From assembly GCF_900475285.1 (NCBI RefSeq), contig NZ_LS483370.1, positions 372,001-436,000 on the forward strand: 64,000 nt of DNA, given 5' to 3'. Positions 23,754 to 31,515 of this stretch are shown here, one piece after another; the stretch's first letter is position 1, and every line of letters begins with the position of its first letter. Made by a program: the position numbers and the translations under genes. Under the pieces are notes generated by a model. The model made no database searches and was not told the origin of the DNA. It saw only the letters and a list, made by a program, of their open reading frames with translations. The DNA is from Pseudomonas taetrolens. GTDB lineage: Bacteria; Pseudomonadota; Gammaproteobacteria; Pseudomonadales; Pseudomonadaceae.

Positions 23754-25035
23754 CTACCCCTTTGAGGTACGCAGCAGGCTCCGCCCCGAGATTGCTTAGC
23801 AGGCGTTCGCTGTACCAGTCCACAAAGTTGACCACACCAAATTCATAGGTCTGGGAGTACGGCCCTGGCTGGTACGCGGTGGAGTTGATGCCGCGCTGGT
23901 TCTCTTCGGCCAGCCGGCGATCCTGATTGTTGGTGGCGTCCCAGACGTCGCGCATGCGCTCCACGTCGTAATCCACACCTTCCACCGCATCCTTGTGCAC
24001 CAGCCATTTGGTGGTGACCACAGTTTCCTGGGCGCTGATGGGCCACACCGTAAACACGATGATGTGATCGCCCATGCAGTGGTTCCATGAATGCGGCAAG
24101 TGCAGGATGCGCATCGAGCCCAGGTCCGGGTTTTTGATCCGCCCCATCAGTTTTGCACAGCCTTGTTTGCCATCCAGGGTCATCGATACCGTGCCCTTGA
24201 GCAGCGGCATGCGCACGATACGGTTGCGCAGGCCGAAGCTGGCGTGGGCATAAGGGATTTTCTCGGCGTCCCAGGCGGCAGCCGAGGCGGCCACGTGATC
24301 CTTGAATGCCTGATCGGCGCGGGGGTCGGTGACGTCGTCCCATTCCAGCAGGGTTTTCAGCAGTTCAGGGTGGGACGCGTTGCAGTGGTAGCACTCGCGG
24401 TTGTTTTCAAGTACCAGCTTCCAGTTGGCCTTCTCTACCAGGGTGGTCTGGATCGCCACCTTGGTGTTTTCCATGTCATAGGGTTCCATGTAGTGATCGA
24501 GGGTGGCGAGGAATTCGTCGATGGCCGGCGGGTTCTCGGCCAGGCTGATAAAAATGTACCCCCCCGCCGTTTTGACGTTCACCGGTTTAAGGCCGTATTG
24601 CTTCATATCGAAGTCGGGGCCCATCTCGGTACCGGCAAACAGCAGGCGCCCGTCCAGCTCGTAGGTCCACTGGTGGTAATGACACACCAGCTTGGCCACC
24701 TTGCCCTTTTCAGTGGTGCACAGCCGCGAACCGCGATGTCGGCACACGTTATGAAAGGCATGAACCTGGCCTTCGGCCCCGCGAATCACGATGATCGGGT
24801 TTTTGCCCACCTGCAGGGTCAGGAAGTTGCCCTTGGTCGGGATTTCGCAGGTCATGCCTGCGATTAGCCATTCCTTATGAAAGATCTCCTGCATGTCGAT
24901 CTCAAACAGGCGCTCGTCGTTATAAAACGGCTGCGGCAGGGAAAAGGTCCGCTCGCGGGTTTGCAGCATCTCGGCCGTAGCCTTGCGTGCAGGTTCCAGT
25001 GGATCGCCCAGGCTCAGGGTTGTAGTGACGTCCAT
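23743..25035 (-). CDS. gbcA: Glycine betaine monooxygenase, Rieske oxygenase subunit
   Basis: 430 residues from ATG 25035 (GAGGA 8 bp upstream); seven more residues are possible. Rieske 2Fe-2S motif CRHRGSRLC followed by CHYHQWTY, and a mononuclear iron region ENNRECYHCNASHPE. It demethylates glycine betaine to dimethylglycine, releasing formaldehyde, with electrons from GbcB. It is divergent from gbcB, with a 282-bp shared control region that also contains hairpins at 25150-25178 and 25197-25216. GbdR control is established in P. aeruginosa. Confidence 0.95.
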   Translation of the reverse strand: MDVTTTLSLGDPLEPARKATAEMLQTRERTFSLPQPFYNDERLFEIDMQEIFHKEWLIAGMTCEIPTKGNFLTLQVGKNPIIVIRGAEGQVHAFHNVCRHRGSRLCTTEKGKVAKLVCHYHQWTYELDGRLLFAGTEMGPDFDMKQYGLKPVNVKTAGGYIFISLAENPPAIDEFLATLDHYMEPYDMENTKVAIQTTLVEKANWKLVLENNRECYHCNASHPELLKTLLEWDDVTDPRADQAFKDHVAASAAAWDAEKIPYAHASFGLRNRIVRMPLLKGTVSMTLDGKQGCAKLMGRIKNPDLGSMRILHLPHSWNHCMGDHIIVFTVWPISAQETVVTTKWLVHKDAVEGVDYDVERMRDVWDATNNQDRRLAEENQRGINSTAYQPGPYSQTYEFGVVNFVDWYSERLLSNLGAEPAAYLKGVEAQ

Positions 25036-25228
25036 CGTTGTAATCCTCATGGCCATCGTGTGTGGCCTAAAAGTGGCTGATCAGGGTGCGACGCAAGGCA
25101 AAATAATTACTGCAGGTGAATGGCGCTGAGTGTGCGTTCGTCGCAAGCCGGGGCCATATCCATGGGCGACATGGCCCCATCTGATTCCGACGCGTGAGCC
25201 CCTGTTTTCAGGGGCTGGTTGCCATAAG

Positions 25229-25265
25229 TATGTGAATGTCGCGGATAGATAAGTGGTCGGCCCGG
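25229..25265. promoter_or_regulatory. 21-bp-phased direct repeat in the gbcA/gbcB control region
   Basis: TATGTGAATGTCGCGG (25229) and TAAGTGGTCGGCCCGG (25250) match at 11 of 16 positions at 21-bp offset, ending 52 bp before gbcB. It is a candidate GbdR operator. Confidence 0.4.
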
Positions 25266-25317
25266 GGCATGCGCAAAATCGCCACCAAGAGGCCAACAGT
25301 CGGCCGTGGAGAAGCGC

Positions 25318-26418
25318 ATGTCCAACACCTTTCTGAATCCGGTAACCACCCAGACCTGGGCTAATGGCCGACACATCGTGCGATGCGTCAAAGTCATTCA
25401 GGAAACCTGGGATGTGCGCACCTTCTGTTTTATGGCGGACCAGCCGATCCTGTTCTTTTTCAAACCCGGGCAATTCGTGACCCTGGAGCTGGAAATTGAA
25501 GGTTCTCCGGTGATGCGCTCGTACACCATCTCCAGCTCGCCATCAGTGCCCTACAGTTTTTCGGTGACGATCAAGCGTGTTCCGGGCGGACGCGTGTCCA
25601 ACTGGCTGCACGACACCCTGCACGAAGGGCAGGAGCTGGCGGTTCACGGCCCGGTCGGGTTGTTCAACGCCATTGATGCGCCTAGCCCCAAAGTGCTGTA
25701 CCTCAGCGGCGGCGTCGGGATTACCCCGGTCATGTCCATGGCGCGCTGGTTTTACGACACCAATGCCAATGTCGACATGGTGTTTATCCACAGCGCCCGC
25801 TCGCCCAAAGACATCATTTATCACCGCGAGCTGGAGCATATGGCGTCGCGTATCGATAACTTCAGCCTGCACCTGATTTGTGAAAAACACGGGTTGGGCG
25901 AGCCGTGGGCCGGCTATCGCGGTTATCTGAATCACAAGATGCTGGAATTGATGGCCCCGGACTTCCTGGAACGCGAAGTGTTTTGTTGCGGGCCGACGCC
26001 CTACATGAGCGCCGTCAAGCGCCTGTTGGAAGGCTGCGGGTTTGACATGAGCCGCTACCATGAAGAGTCTTTCGGGGCGACGCCACCCGAAGCTCGGGCT
26101 GATGCCGTGGAGCAAGCCGAGCAGGCGGCCGACGCGCCGGAGCTGGATGCCGCGGACTTGAACCAGGTGGAGTTCACCGCGTCGGGCAAGAGTATCCGCG
26201 TGGGCCCGGCCGAAACCGTACATGCGGCCGCCGCCAAACTCGGCTTGCTCATCCCCAAAGCTTGCGGCATGGGCATTTGCGGCACCTGCAAGGTGCTGAA
26301 ACTGGGCGGCGAAGTCGACATGGAGCACAACGGCGGCATCACCGATGAAGACGTGGCTGAAGGCTATATTCTCTCGTGCTGCAGTGTGCCCAAGGGCGAT
26401 GTGCGTATCGAATTCTAA
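25318..26418 (+). CDS. gbcB: Glycine betaine monooxygenase, reductase subunit
   Basis: 366 residues from ATG 25318 with GGAG upstream; a GTG at 25306 would add four residues. FAD-binding ferredoxin-reductase domain (MRSYTISSSPS, GGVGITPVMSMARWF), NAD-binding end (CCGPTPYMSAVKRLLE), an Asp/Glu/Ala-rich linker, then a C-terminal plant-type 2Fe-2S ferredoxin (CGMGICGTCKV, distal CCSV). It feeds NADH electrons to GbcA. A good terminator follows at 26495. Confidence 0.95.
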   Translation: MSNTFLNPVTTQTWANGRHIVRCVKVIQETWDVRTFCFMADQPILFFFKPGQFVTLELEIEGSPVMRSYTISSSPSVPYSFSVTIKRVPGGRVSNWLHDTLHEGQELAVHGPVGLFNAIDAPSPKVLYLSGGVGITPVMSMARWFYDTNANVDMVFIHSARSPKDIIYHRELEHMASRIDNFSLHLICEKHGLGEPWAGYRGYLNHKMLELMAPDFLEREVFCCGPTPYMSAVKRLLEGCGFDMSRYHEESFGATPPEARADAVEQAEQAADAPELDAADLNQVEFTASGKSIRVGPAETVHAAAAKLGLLIPKACGMGICGTCKVLKLGGEVDMEHNGGITDEDVAEGYILSCCSVPKGDVRIEF

Positions 26419-26494
26419 AAACAGCAGGGGCGGGCCTGTGCGGTGTTCGGGAACAAAGCACCGAAACCACAGTCTTTAGGGGTCTGAAAGCAAG

Positions 26495-26526
26495 GTCGGC
26501 GCTAGCTTAGCTGCCGACTTTTCTTT
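26495..26526 (+). terminator. Intrinsic terminator after gbcB
   Basis: GTCGGC / GCCGAC stem with inner CTA/TAG pairing, followed by TTTTCTTT. Confidence 0.75.
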
Positions 26527-26564
26527 ATCGTACGCGCCCTCTGAAACTGCTTGAGATCACCACC

Positions 26565-26795
26565 ATGATGGAATCATCCCTTAGCAAACTGGAACAACTG
26601 GTCAGCGACCTGGTTCAACAAAAGCAAGAGCTGTTGGACGCCAACACTGCGCTGAACGCTGAGCTGGCCCAGGCCAAAGACGAAAATGAAAGCCTGCAAC
26701 TGAGCCTGATGGAACACGAAGAGAAGCAAGGCGCTACTGCTGCCCGCATTCAAGCCCTGGTTGAGCGCGCGAGCGTGAGCCCTGTCAACGCATGA
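26565..26795 (+). CDS. Short coiled-coil protein upstream of a ZapA paralogue
   Basis: 76 residues, almost entirely heptad-like (LEQLVSDLVQQKQELLDANT, then LNAELAQAKDENESLQLSLM): a predicted coiled coil of the ZapB/TIGR02449 kind. Its stop overlaps the start of the next gene by 4 bp (ATGA), so the two are coupled. No strong ribosome site is visible and either of two adjacent ATGs may be used. It differs clearly from the housekeeping TIGR02449 protein that accompanies zapA near 6S RNA in Pseudomonas, so this is a paralogous pair. Confidence 0.75.
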   Translation: MMESSLSKLEQLVSDLVQQKQELLDANTALNAELAQAKDENESLQLSLMEHEEKQGATAARIQALVERASVSPVNA

Positions 26796-27094
26796 ACGCG
26801 GACAGAGACGGAATAAAAGTCGTCTCGATTCTGGGCAACGACTATTCGATCAAGGCGCCTGAAGGGGAGCAGAAAACCCTGGTGGCGGCATCGGTGATGT
26901 TGAACGTTGCCTTGGCCGATACGAAAAGAAAGTACCCGAGCTTGATCGGGGACAAATTGCTGGTGCTGGCTGCGTTGAATCTGTGCTCGCAACAGATTGA
27001 ACTCAAGCAGCGTCACAAACAGGAACTCGACCGTTATCAAGAGCAAGTCAGCGCCACGGTCGATGTGATTGAACGAACGCTCGGACAATCGTAG
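26792..27094 (+). CDS. ZapA-like cell division protein (paralogue)
   Basis: 100 residues. ZapA fold: an N-terminal small globular part (VVSILGNDYSIKAPEGEQKT), KLLVLAALNLCSQQIELKQR as the central helix, and a C-terminal coiled coil. ZapA proteins bind and bundle FtsZ at midcell. It is translationally coupled to the coiled-coil gene upstream. No 6S RNA is seen next to it, unlike the main zapA locus, and the neighbours are betaine-catabolic genes, so it is probably a second ZapA whose role is unknown. Confidence 0.75.
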   Translation: MNADRDGIKVVSILGNDYSIKAPEGEQKTLVAASVMLNVALADTKRKYPSLIGDKLLVLAALNLCSQQIELKQRHKQELDRYQEQVSATVDVIERTLGQS

Positions 27095-27238
27095 CAGCGG
27101 TCGAGCGGAGCGAGGCCGCGTCCGGCTGCGAAGCAGTCGCAGGATTCGGCCTCCGAAGGGCAGGTGGATCAAGATCCAGTGCCGGACCTCGTCTCGTTCT
27201 ACTCGGTAACGGCTACGGATAATCCGTAGCCGCTGCTG
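27091..27238. repeat. REP-type cluster after the zapA-like gene
   Basis: GTAGCAGCGGTCGAGCGGAG at the left, GGCTGCGAAGCAGTCGCAG in the middle and CCGTAGCCGCTGCTG at the right. Fills the gap to ltaA. Confidence 0.6.
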
Positions 27239-27241
27239 TTT

Positions 27242-28282
27242 TTACCCCGCCATGACTTCGCGAATATCCGCGGCCAATTCCCGAACCCGTGCCTCAGCGG
27301 TGTCCCACGAGCACATGAAGCGCGCGCCGCCGTCGCCGATAAAGGTGTAGAAGCGCCAGCCCCTGGCTGTCAAGGCGGTCACTGCCGGCTCCGAAAGCTG
27401 CAGAAACACACCGTTGGCCTCCACCGGAAACATCAGCTCAACCCCCGGAATGTCACTCACCAATTGGCTCAGCAACTGGGCGCAATGGTTCGCGTGGCGT
27501 GCGTGCTTGAGCCAGGCGTCGTTTTCCAGCAAGCCCACCCAAGGCGCAGACAAAAAGCGCATTTTTGAAGCCAGTTGCCCAGCCTGCTTGCAGCGGTAGT
27601 CAAAGTCCACGGCCAGGTCATGGTTGAAGAACAGAATCGCTTCACCCACCGCCATACCGTTTTTCGTACCGCCAAAGCACAGCACGTCGACACCGGCCTT
27701 CCAGGTCAGGTCCGCCGGCGAGCAGCCCAGGTAGGCGCAGGCATTGGAAAAGCGCGCGCCGTCCATGTGCAGGTTCAGGCCCAGCTCCTTGCAGGTGGCG
27801 CTGATGGCCCGGATTTCTTCCGGACGGTACACGCTGCCCACTTCAGTGGCCTGGGTAATGGTTACCACACGGGGTTTCGGGTAGTGGATGTCTTTGCGTT
27901 TGAGGGCGATTTCGCGGATCGAATCGGGCGTCAGCTTGCCGTTTACCGAGCGGGCGGTCAGCAGTTTCGAGCCGTTGGAGAAGAACTCCGGGGCGCCGCA
28001 TTCATCGGTTTCGACGTGGGCGGTTTCCGAGCAGATCACGCTGTGGAAGCTCTGGCACAGCGACGACAGCGCCAGGGAGTTGGCGGCGGTGCCGTTGAAG
28101 GCGAAGTACACCTCGCAGTCGGCTTCGAACAGTTTGCGGAAGTCGTTGGCGGCGCGCAGCGTCCACTCGTCCTCGCCATAAGCGCGTTGGTGGCCGACGT
28201 TGGCCTGTTCCATGGCGCTCCAGACTTCAGGGCAGATACCGGAGTAGTTGTCGCTGGCGAATTGTTGGCTCTTGTCAGTCAT
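27242..28282 (-). CDS. ltaA: Low-specificity L-threonine aldolase
   Basis: 346 residues from ATG 28282 (MTDKSQQFASDNYSGICPEV). PLP fold-type I enzyme; the cofactor lysine lies in CFGGTKNGMAVGEA, with HMDGARFSNA for the PLP ring/pyridine contacts and ETAHVETDECGAPEF upstream. It cleaves threonine or allo-threonine to glycine and acetaldehyde (also acts on beta-hydroxy amino acids). It is divergent from glyA1. An in-frame upstream ATG (28324) has no better ribosome site. Confidence 0.93.
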   Translation of the reverse strand: MTDKSQQFASDNYSGICPEVWSAMEQANVGHQRAYGEDEWTLRAANDFRKLFEADCEVYFAFNGTAANSLALSSLCQSFHSVICSETAHVETDECGAPEFFSNGSKLLTARSVNGKLTPDSIREIALKRKDIHYPKPRVVTITQATEVGSVYRPEEIRAISATCKELGLNLHMDGARFSNACAYLGCSPADLTWKAGVDVLCFGGTKNGMAVGEAILFFNHDLAVDFDYRCKQAGQLASKMRFLSAPWVGLLENDAWLKHARHANHCAQLLSQLVSDIPGVELMFPVEANGVFLQLSEPAVTALTARGWRFYTFIGDGGARFMCSWDTAEARVRELAADIREVMAG

Positions 28283-28402
28283 TTCCCGGTTCCATGGTTG
28301 AAGAATGCTGTGCACTTTATCCAAGAATCTTCCGGGTGCACAGACACGGCTTTAGGTGCGGAAACACCCTACAAAATAATAGTCCACAAACGACACGACA
28401 CT

Positions 28403-28500
28403 TGTAGCCGCTGCTCCAGGTTGCGAGCGACCTCGCAGTGGGCGGGGCTTTTACAGGGCGTCGTGTGAGCGTTATCGCAGCCTTCTGCTGCGGCTAAAGG
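28403..28500. repeat. REP-type inverted repeat between ltaA and glyA1
   Basis: TGTAGCCGCTGCTCCAGGTT ... TCGCAGCCTTCTGCTGCGGC form a long imperfect hairpin of the same family as the other REPs. The remainder of this 359-bp gap holds the direct repeat at 28566. Confidence 0.65.
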
Positions 28501-28565
28501 CGCCATGTCGTAAACGCACCATTGCGTGGCGTCCGTAGGCATTTGTTTCCCCCGTTCCAGCCCTA

Positions 28566-28598
28566 CCATCTGGCTCAAAGGGCATGCCATCTGGCACA
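28566..28598. promoter_or_regulatory. 21-bp-phased direct repeat CCATCTGGC upstream of glyA1-sox
   Basis: CCATCTGGCTCA starts at 28566 and CCATCTGGCACA at 28587, exactly 21 bp apart, 44 bp before the glyA1 start. In P. aeruginosa this operon is induced by sarcosine through the AraC-family regulator SouR, so this is a strong candidate SouR operator. Confidence 0.55.
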
Positions 28599-28641
28599 CG
28601 CCTCACCGAGACCAAAGGCGCGCTGGCGCTGGGAGAACGCA

Positions 28642-29895
28642 ATGTTCAGCAAGCAGGATCAGATTCAGGGTTACGACGACGTCTTGTTAGCGGCCATGAA
28701 TGCCGAAGATCAGCGTCAGGAAGATCACATCGAGCTGATCGCCTCCGAGAACTACACCAGCCAGCGCGTCATGGAGGCTCAGGGCAGCGGTCTGACCAAC
28801 AAATATGCTGAAGGCTACCCGGGCAAGCGCTATTACGGCGGCTGCGAGCATGTGGATAAAGTTGAGCAACTGGCCATCGATCGCGCCAAGCAACTGTTCG
28901 GTGCCGATTACGCCAACGTGCAGCCGCACTCCGGCAGCCAGGCCAATGCCGCGGTCTACCTGGCCTTGCTCAACGCAGGCGACACCGTGCTGGGCATGAG
29001 CCTGGCCCATGGCGGCCACTTGACCCACGGCGCCAGTGTCAGCTTCTCGGGCAAGCTCTACAACGCCGTGCAGTACGGCATCGACACCGCGACCGGCACC
29101 ATTGATTACGACGAAGTTGAGCGTTTGGCCGTTGAGCATCAGCCAAAAATGATCATCGCCGGGTTCTCGGCTTACTCGCAAATCCTCGATTTCCCGCGTT
29201 TTCGCCAAATCGCTGACAAAGTCGGCGCCTACCTGTTTGTCGACATGGCCCACGTCGCTGGCCTGGTGGCTGCCGGTCTGTACCCGAACCCGCTGCCGTA
29301 TGCCGATGTGGTCACCACCACCACGCACAAAACCCTGCGCGGCCCGCGTGGCGGCCTGATTCTGGCCAAGGCCAACGAAGCGCTGGAGAAAAAGCTCAAC
29401 TCGGCTGTGTTCCCAGGTGGTCAGGGCGGCCCGCTGATGCACGTGATTGCAGCCAAGGCGGTGTGCTTCAAGGAGGCCCTGGAGCCGGGCTTCAAAACCT
29501 ACCAGCAACAAGTGCTCGACAACGCCCAGGCCATGGCTGAGGTGTTTATCAAGCGCGGCTACGACGTGGTCTCGGGCGGTACCGACAATCACCTGTTCCT
29601 GGTCAGCCTGATCCGCCAGGGCCTAACCGGCAAAGACGCCGATGCTGCATTGGGTCGTGCCCATATCACCGTCAACAAAAACGCTGTGCCTAACGATCCG
29701 CAATCACCTTTCGTCACATCCGGCCTGCGGATCGGCACCCCGGCGGTGACCTCGCGCGGCTTCAAAGTGGCGCAATGCACGGAGCTGGCTGGCTGGATCT
29801 GCGACATCCTCGATCATCTCGGCGATGCCGACATCGAAGCTGACGTTGCCCGCCAGGTGACTTCGCTGTGCAAAGACTTCCCGGTTTATCGCTGA
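28642..29895 (+). CDS. glyA1: Serine hydroxymethyltransferase 1 (sarcosine operon copy)
   Basis: 417 residues from ATG 28642 ([16 protein letters not shown]), with GGGAG upstream; a frame extending to 28522 is not credible. PLP lysine in [18 protein letters not shown] signatures [12 protein letters not shown] and [16 protein letters not shown]. It converts glycine plus 5,10-methylene-THF (delivered by sarcosine oxidase) to serine. It is the first gene of glyA1-soxBDAG-purU, 22 bp from soxB. Confidence 0.95.
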   Translation: MFSKQDQIQGYDDVLLAAMNAEDQRQEDHIELIASENYTSQRVMEAQGSGLTNKYAEGYPGKRYYGGCEHVDKVEQLAIDRAKQLFGADYANVQPHSGSQANAAVYLALLNAGDTVLGMSLAHGGHLTHGASVSFSGKLYNAVQYGIDTATGTIDYDEVERLAVEHQPKMIIAGFSAYSQILDFPRFRQIADKVGAYLFVDMAHVAGLVAAGLYPNPLPYADVVTTTTHKTLRGPRGGLILAKANEALEKKLNSAVFPGGQGGPLMHVIAAKAVCFKEALEPGFKTYQQQVLDNAQAMAEVFIKRGYDVVSGGTDNHLFLVSLIRQGLTGKDADAALGRAHITVNKNAVPNDPQSPFVTSGLRIGTPAVTSRGFKVAQCTELAGWICDILDHLGDADIEADVARQVTSLCKDFPVYR

Positions 29896-29917
29896 GAGCG
29901 GTTTTGGAGTAAATCCT

Positions 29918-31168
29918 ATGCAACGGTATTCAGGCTTCGGCCTCTTCAAACACTCCCTCAGCCACCACGAAAACTGGCAGAAGATGTGGCGCACGCCGAT
30001 CCCGAAAAAGGTCTACGACGTGGTCATCGTTGGCGGCGGTGGGCACGGGCTGGCGACGGCCTACTACCTGGCAAAGGAGCACGGCATCACCAATGTGGCG
30101 GTGGTCGAAAAAGGCTGGCTGGGCGGCGGTAATACGGCGCGCAACACCACCATCGTGCGCTCCAACTACCTGTGGGACGAGTCGGCGCATCTGTACGAGC
30201 ACGCGATGAAACTGTGGGAGGGCCTGTCCCAGGACCTGAACTACAACGTCATGTTCTCGCAGCGCGGCGTGTACAACCTGTGCCATACCCTGCAAGACAT
30301 TCGTGACTCGGAACGCCGGGTCAGCGCCAACCGCCTCAATGGCGTGGACGGCGAGCTGCTGAATGCCCAGCAAGTTGCGGACGAAATTCCGTACCTGGAC
30401 TGCTCCAAAAACACCCGTTATCCGGTGATGGGCGCTACCGTACAGCGCCGTGGCGGCGTTGCTCGCCACGATGCCGTGGCCTGGGGCTTTGCCCGGGCAG
30501 CGGACGCGCTGGGTGTCGACCTGATCCAGCAAACCGAAGTGCTGGGCTTTCGCAAGGAAAACGGTGTATGCATCGGCGTTGAAACCAGCAAAGGCTTTAT
30601 CGGCGCCAAGCGCGTCGGTGTGGTGACGGCCGGTAACTCCGGGCACATGGCGCGTCAGGCGGGGTTCCGCCTGCCCATCGAATCGCACCCGCTGCAAGCG
30701 CTGGTGTCGGAGCCGATCAAACCGATTATCGACAGCGTGATCATGTCCAACGCTGTGCACGGCTATATCAGCCAGTCCGACAAGGGCGACCTGGTGATCG
30801 GCGCCGGCATCGACGGCTACAACGGCTACGGCCAGCGCGGTTCGTACCCGGTGATCGAGCACACTGTTCAAGCGATTGTCGAGATGTTCCCGGTGTTGTC
30901 CCGCGTGCGCATGAACCGTCAATGGGGCGGCATCGTCGACACCACGCCAGACGCCTGCCCGATCATCTCCAAAACGCCGGTACCCAACCTGTTCTTCAAC
31001 TGCGGTTGGGGCACGGGCGGCTTCAAGGCCACTCCGGGCTCGGGCAACGTGTTTGCCGCCAGCCTGGCCAAAGGTGAAATGCATCCCCTGGCCGCACCGT
31101 TTTCCATCGACCGTTTCCACAACGGCGCCCTGATCGACGAACACGGCGCAGCCGCCGTCGCCCACTAA
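29918..31168 (+). CDS. soxB: Heterotetrameric sarcosine oxidase, beta subunit
   Basis: 416 residues. FAD-dependent oxidoreductase with dinucleotide fold [19 protein letters not shown] and the FAD-contact segment [19 protein letters not shown]. The C-terminus carries [16 protein letters not shown] for substrate/FAD binding. With SoxA, D and G it oxidises sarcosine to glycine, passing the methyl carbon to THF. GGAG precedes the ATG. The next gene, soxD, begins 14 bp downstream. Confidence 0.95.
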   Translation: MQRYSGFGLFKHSLSHHENWQKMWRTPIPKKVYDVVIVGGGGHGLATAYYLAKEHGITNVAVVEKGWLGGGNTARNTTIVRSNYLWDESAHLYEHAMKLWEGLSQDLNYNVMFSQRGVYNLCHTLQDIRDSERRVSANRLNGVDGELLNAQQVADEIPYLDCSKNTRYPVMGATVQRRGGVARHDAVAWGFARAADALGVDLIQQTEVLGFRKENGVCIGVETSKGFIGAKRVGVVTAGNSGHMARQAGFRLPIESHPLQALVSEPIKPIIDSVIMSNAVHGYISQSDKGDLVIGAGIDGYNGYGQRGSYPVIEHTVQAIVEMFPVLSRVRMNRQWGGIVDTTPDACPIISKTPVPNLFFNCGWGTGGFKATPGSGNVFAASLAKGEMHPLAAPFSIDRFHNGALIDEHGAAAVAH

Positions 31169-31182
31169 CAGGAGAATCACTC

Positions 31183-31515
31183 ATGTTGCACATCTTCTGT
31201 CCCCATTGCGGCGAGCTTCGCTCCGAAGAGGAATTTCACGCGTCCGGCCAGGCGCACATTCCGCGCCCCCTCGATCCCAATGCATGCACCGATGCGGAGT
31301 GGGGCGACTACATGTTCTTTCGTGACAACCCTCGCGGTTTGCACCATGAACTGTGGAACCACGTCGCCGGCTGCCGCCAGTTCTTCAACGCTACGCGCAA
31401 CACGGTGACGTACGAGATCCTTGAGACTTACCTGATCGGCAGCAAACCGCAGTTCACCGAACAGACCGCGCCGCTGACCACAACGGCAACTTGCGAGTTG
31501 GGAGAAAAAGTATGA
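31183..31515 (+). CDS. soxD: Sarcosine oxidase, delta subunit
   Basis: 110 residues. Small zinc-binding subunit with the N-terminal CPHCGELRSEEEFHASGQAH ligands (two Cys, His) and a later Cys (HVAGCRQFFNATRNTVT). AGGAG precedes the ATG. The stop overlaps the soxA start by 4 bp (ATGA). Confidence 0.94.
   Translation: MLHIFCPHCGELRSEEEFHASGQAHIPRPLDPNACTDAEWGDYMFFRDNPRGLHHELWNHVAGCRQFFNATRNTVTYEILETYLIGSKPQFTEQTAPLTTTATCELGEKV

Noticed and set aside
28283..28641. A glycine riboswitch before glyA1.
   Set aside because: The leader is short and the gap is filled by a REP and the 21-bp direct repeat; no tandem aptamer-like conserved segments are seen.
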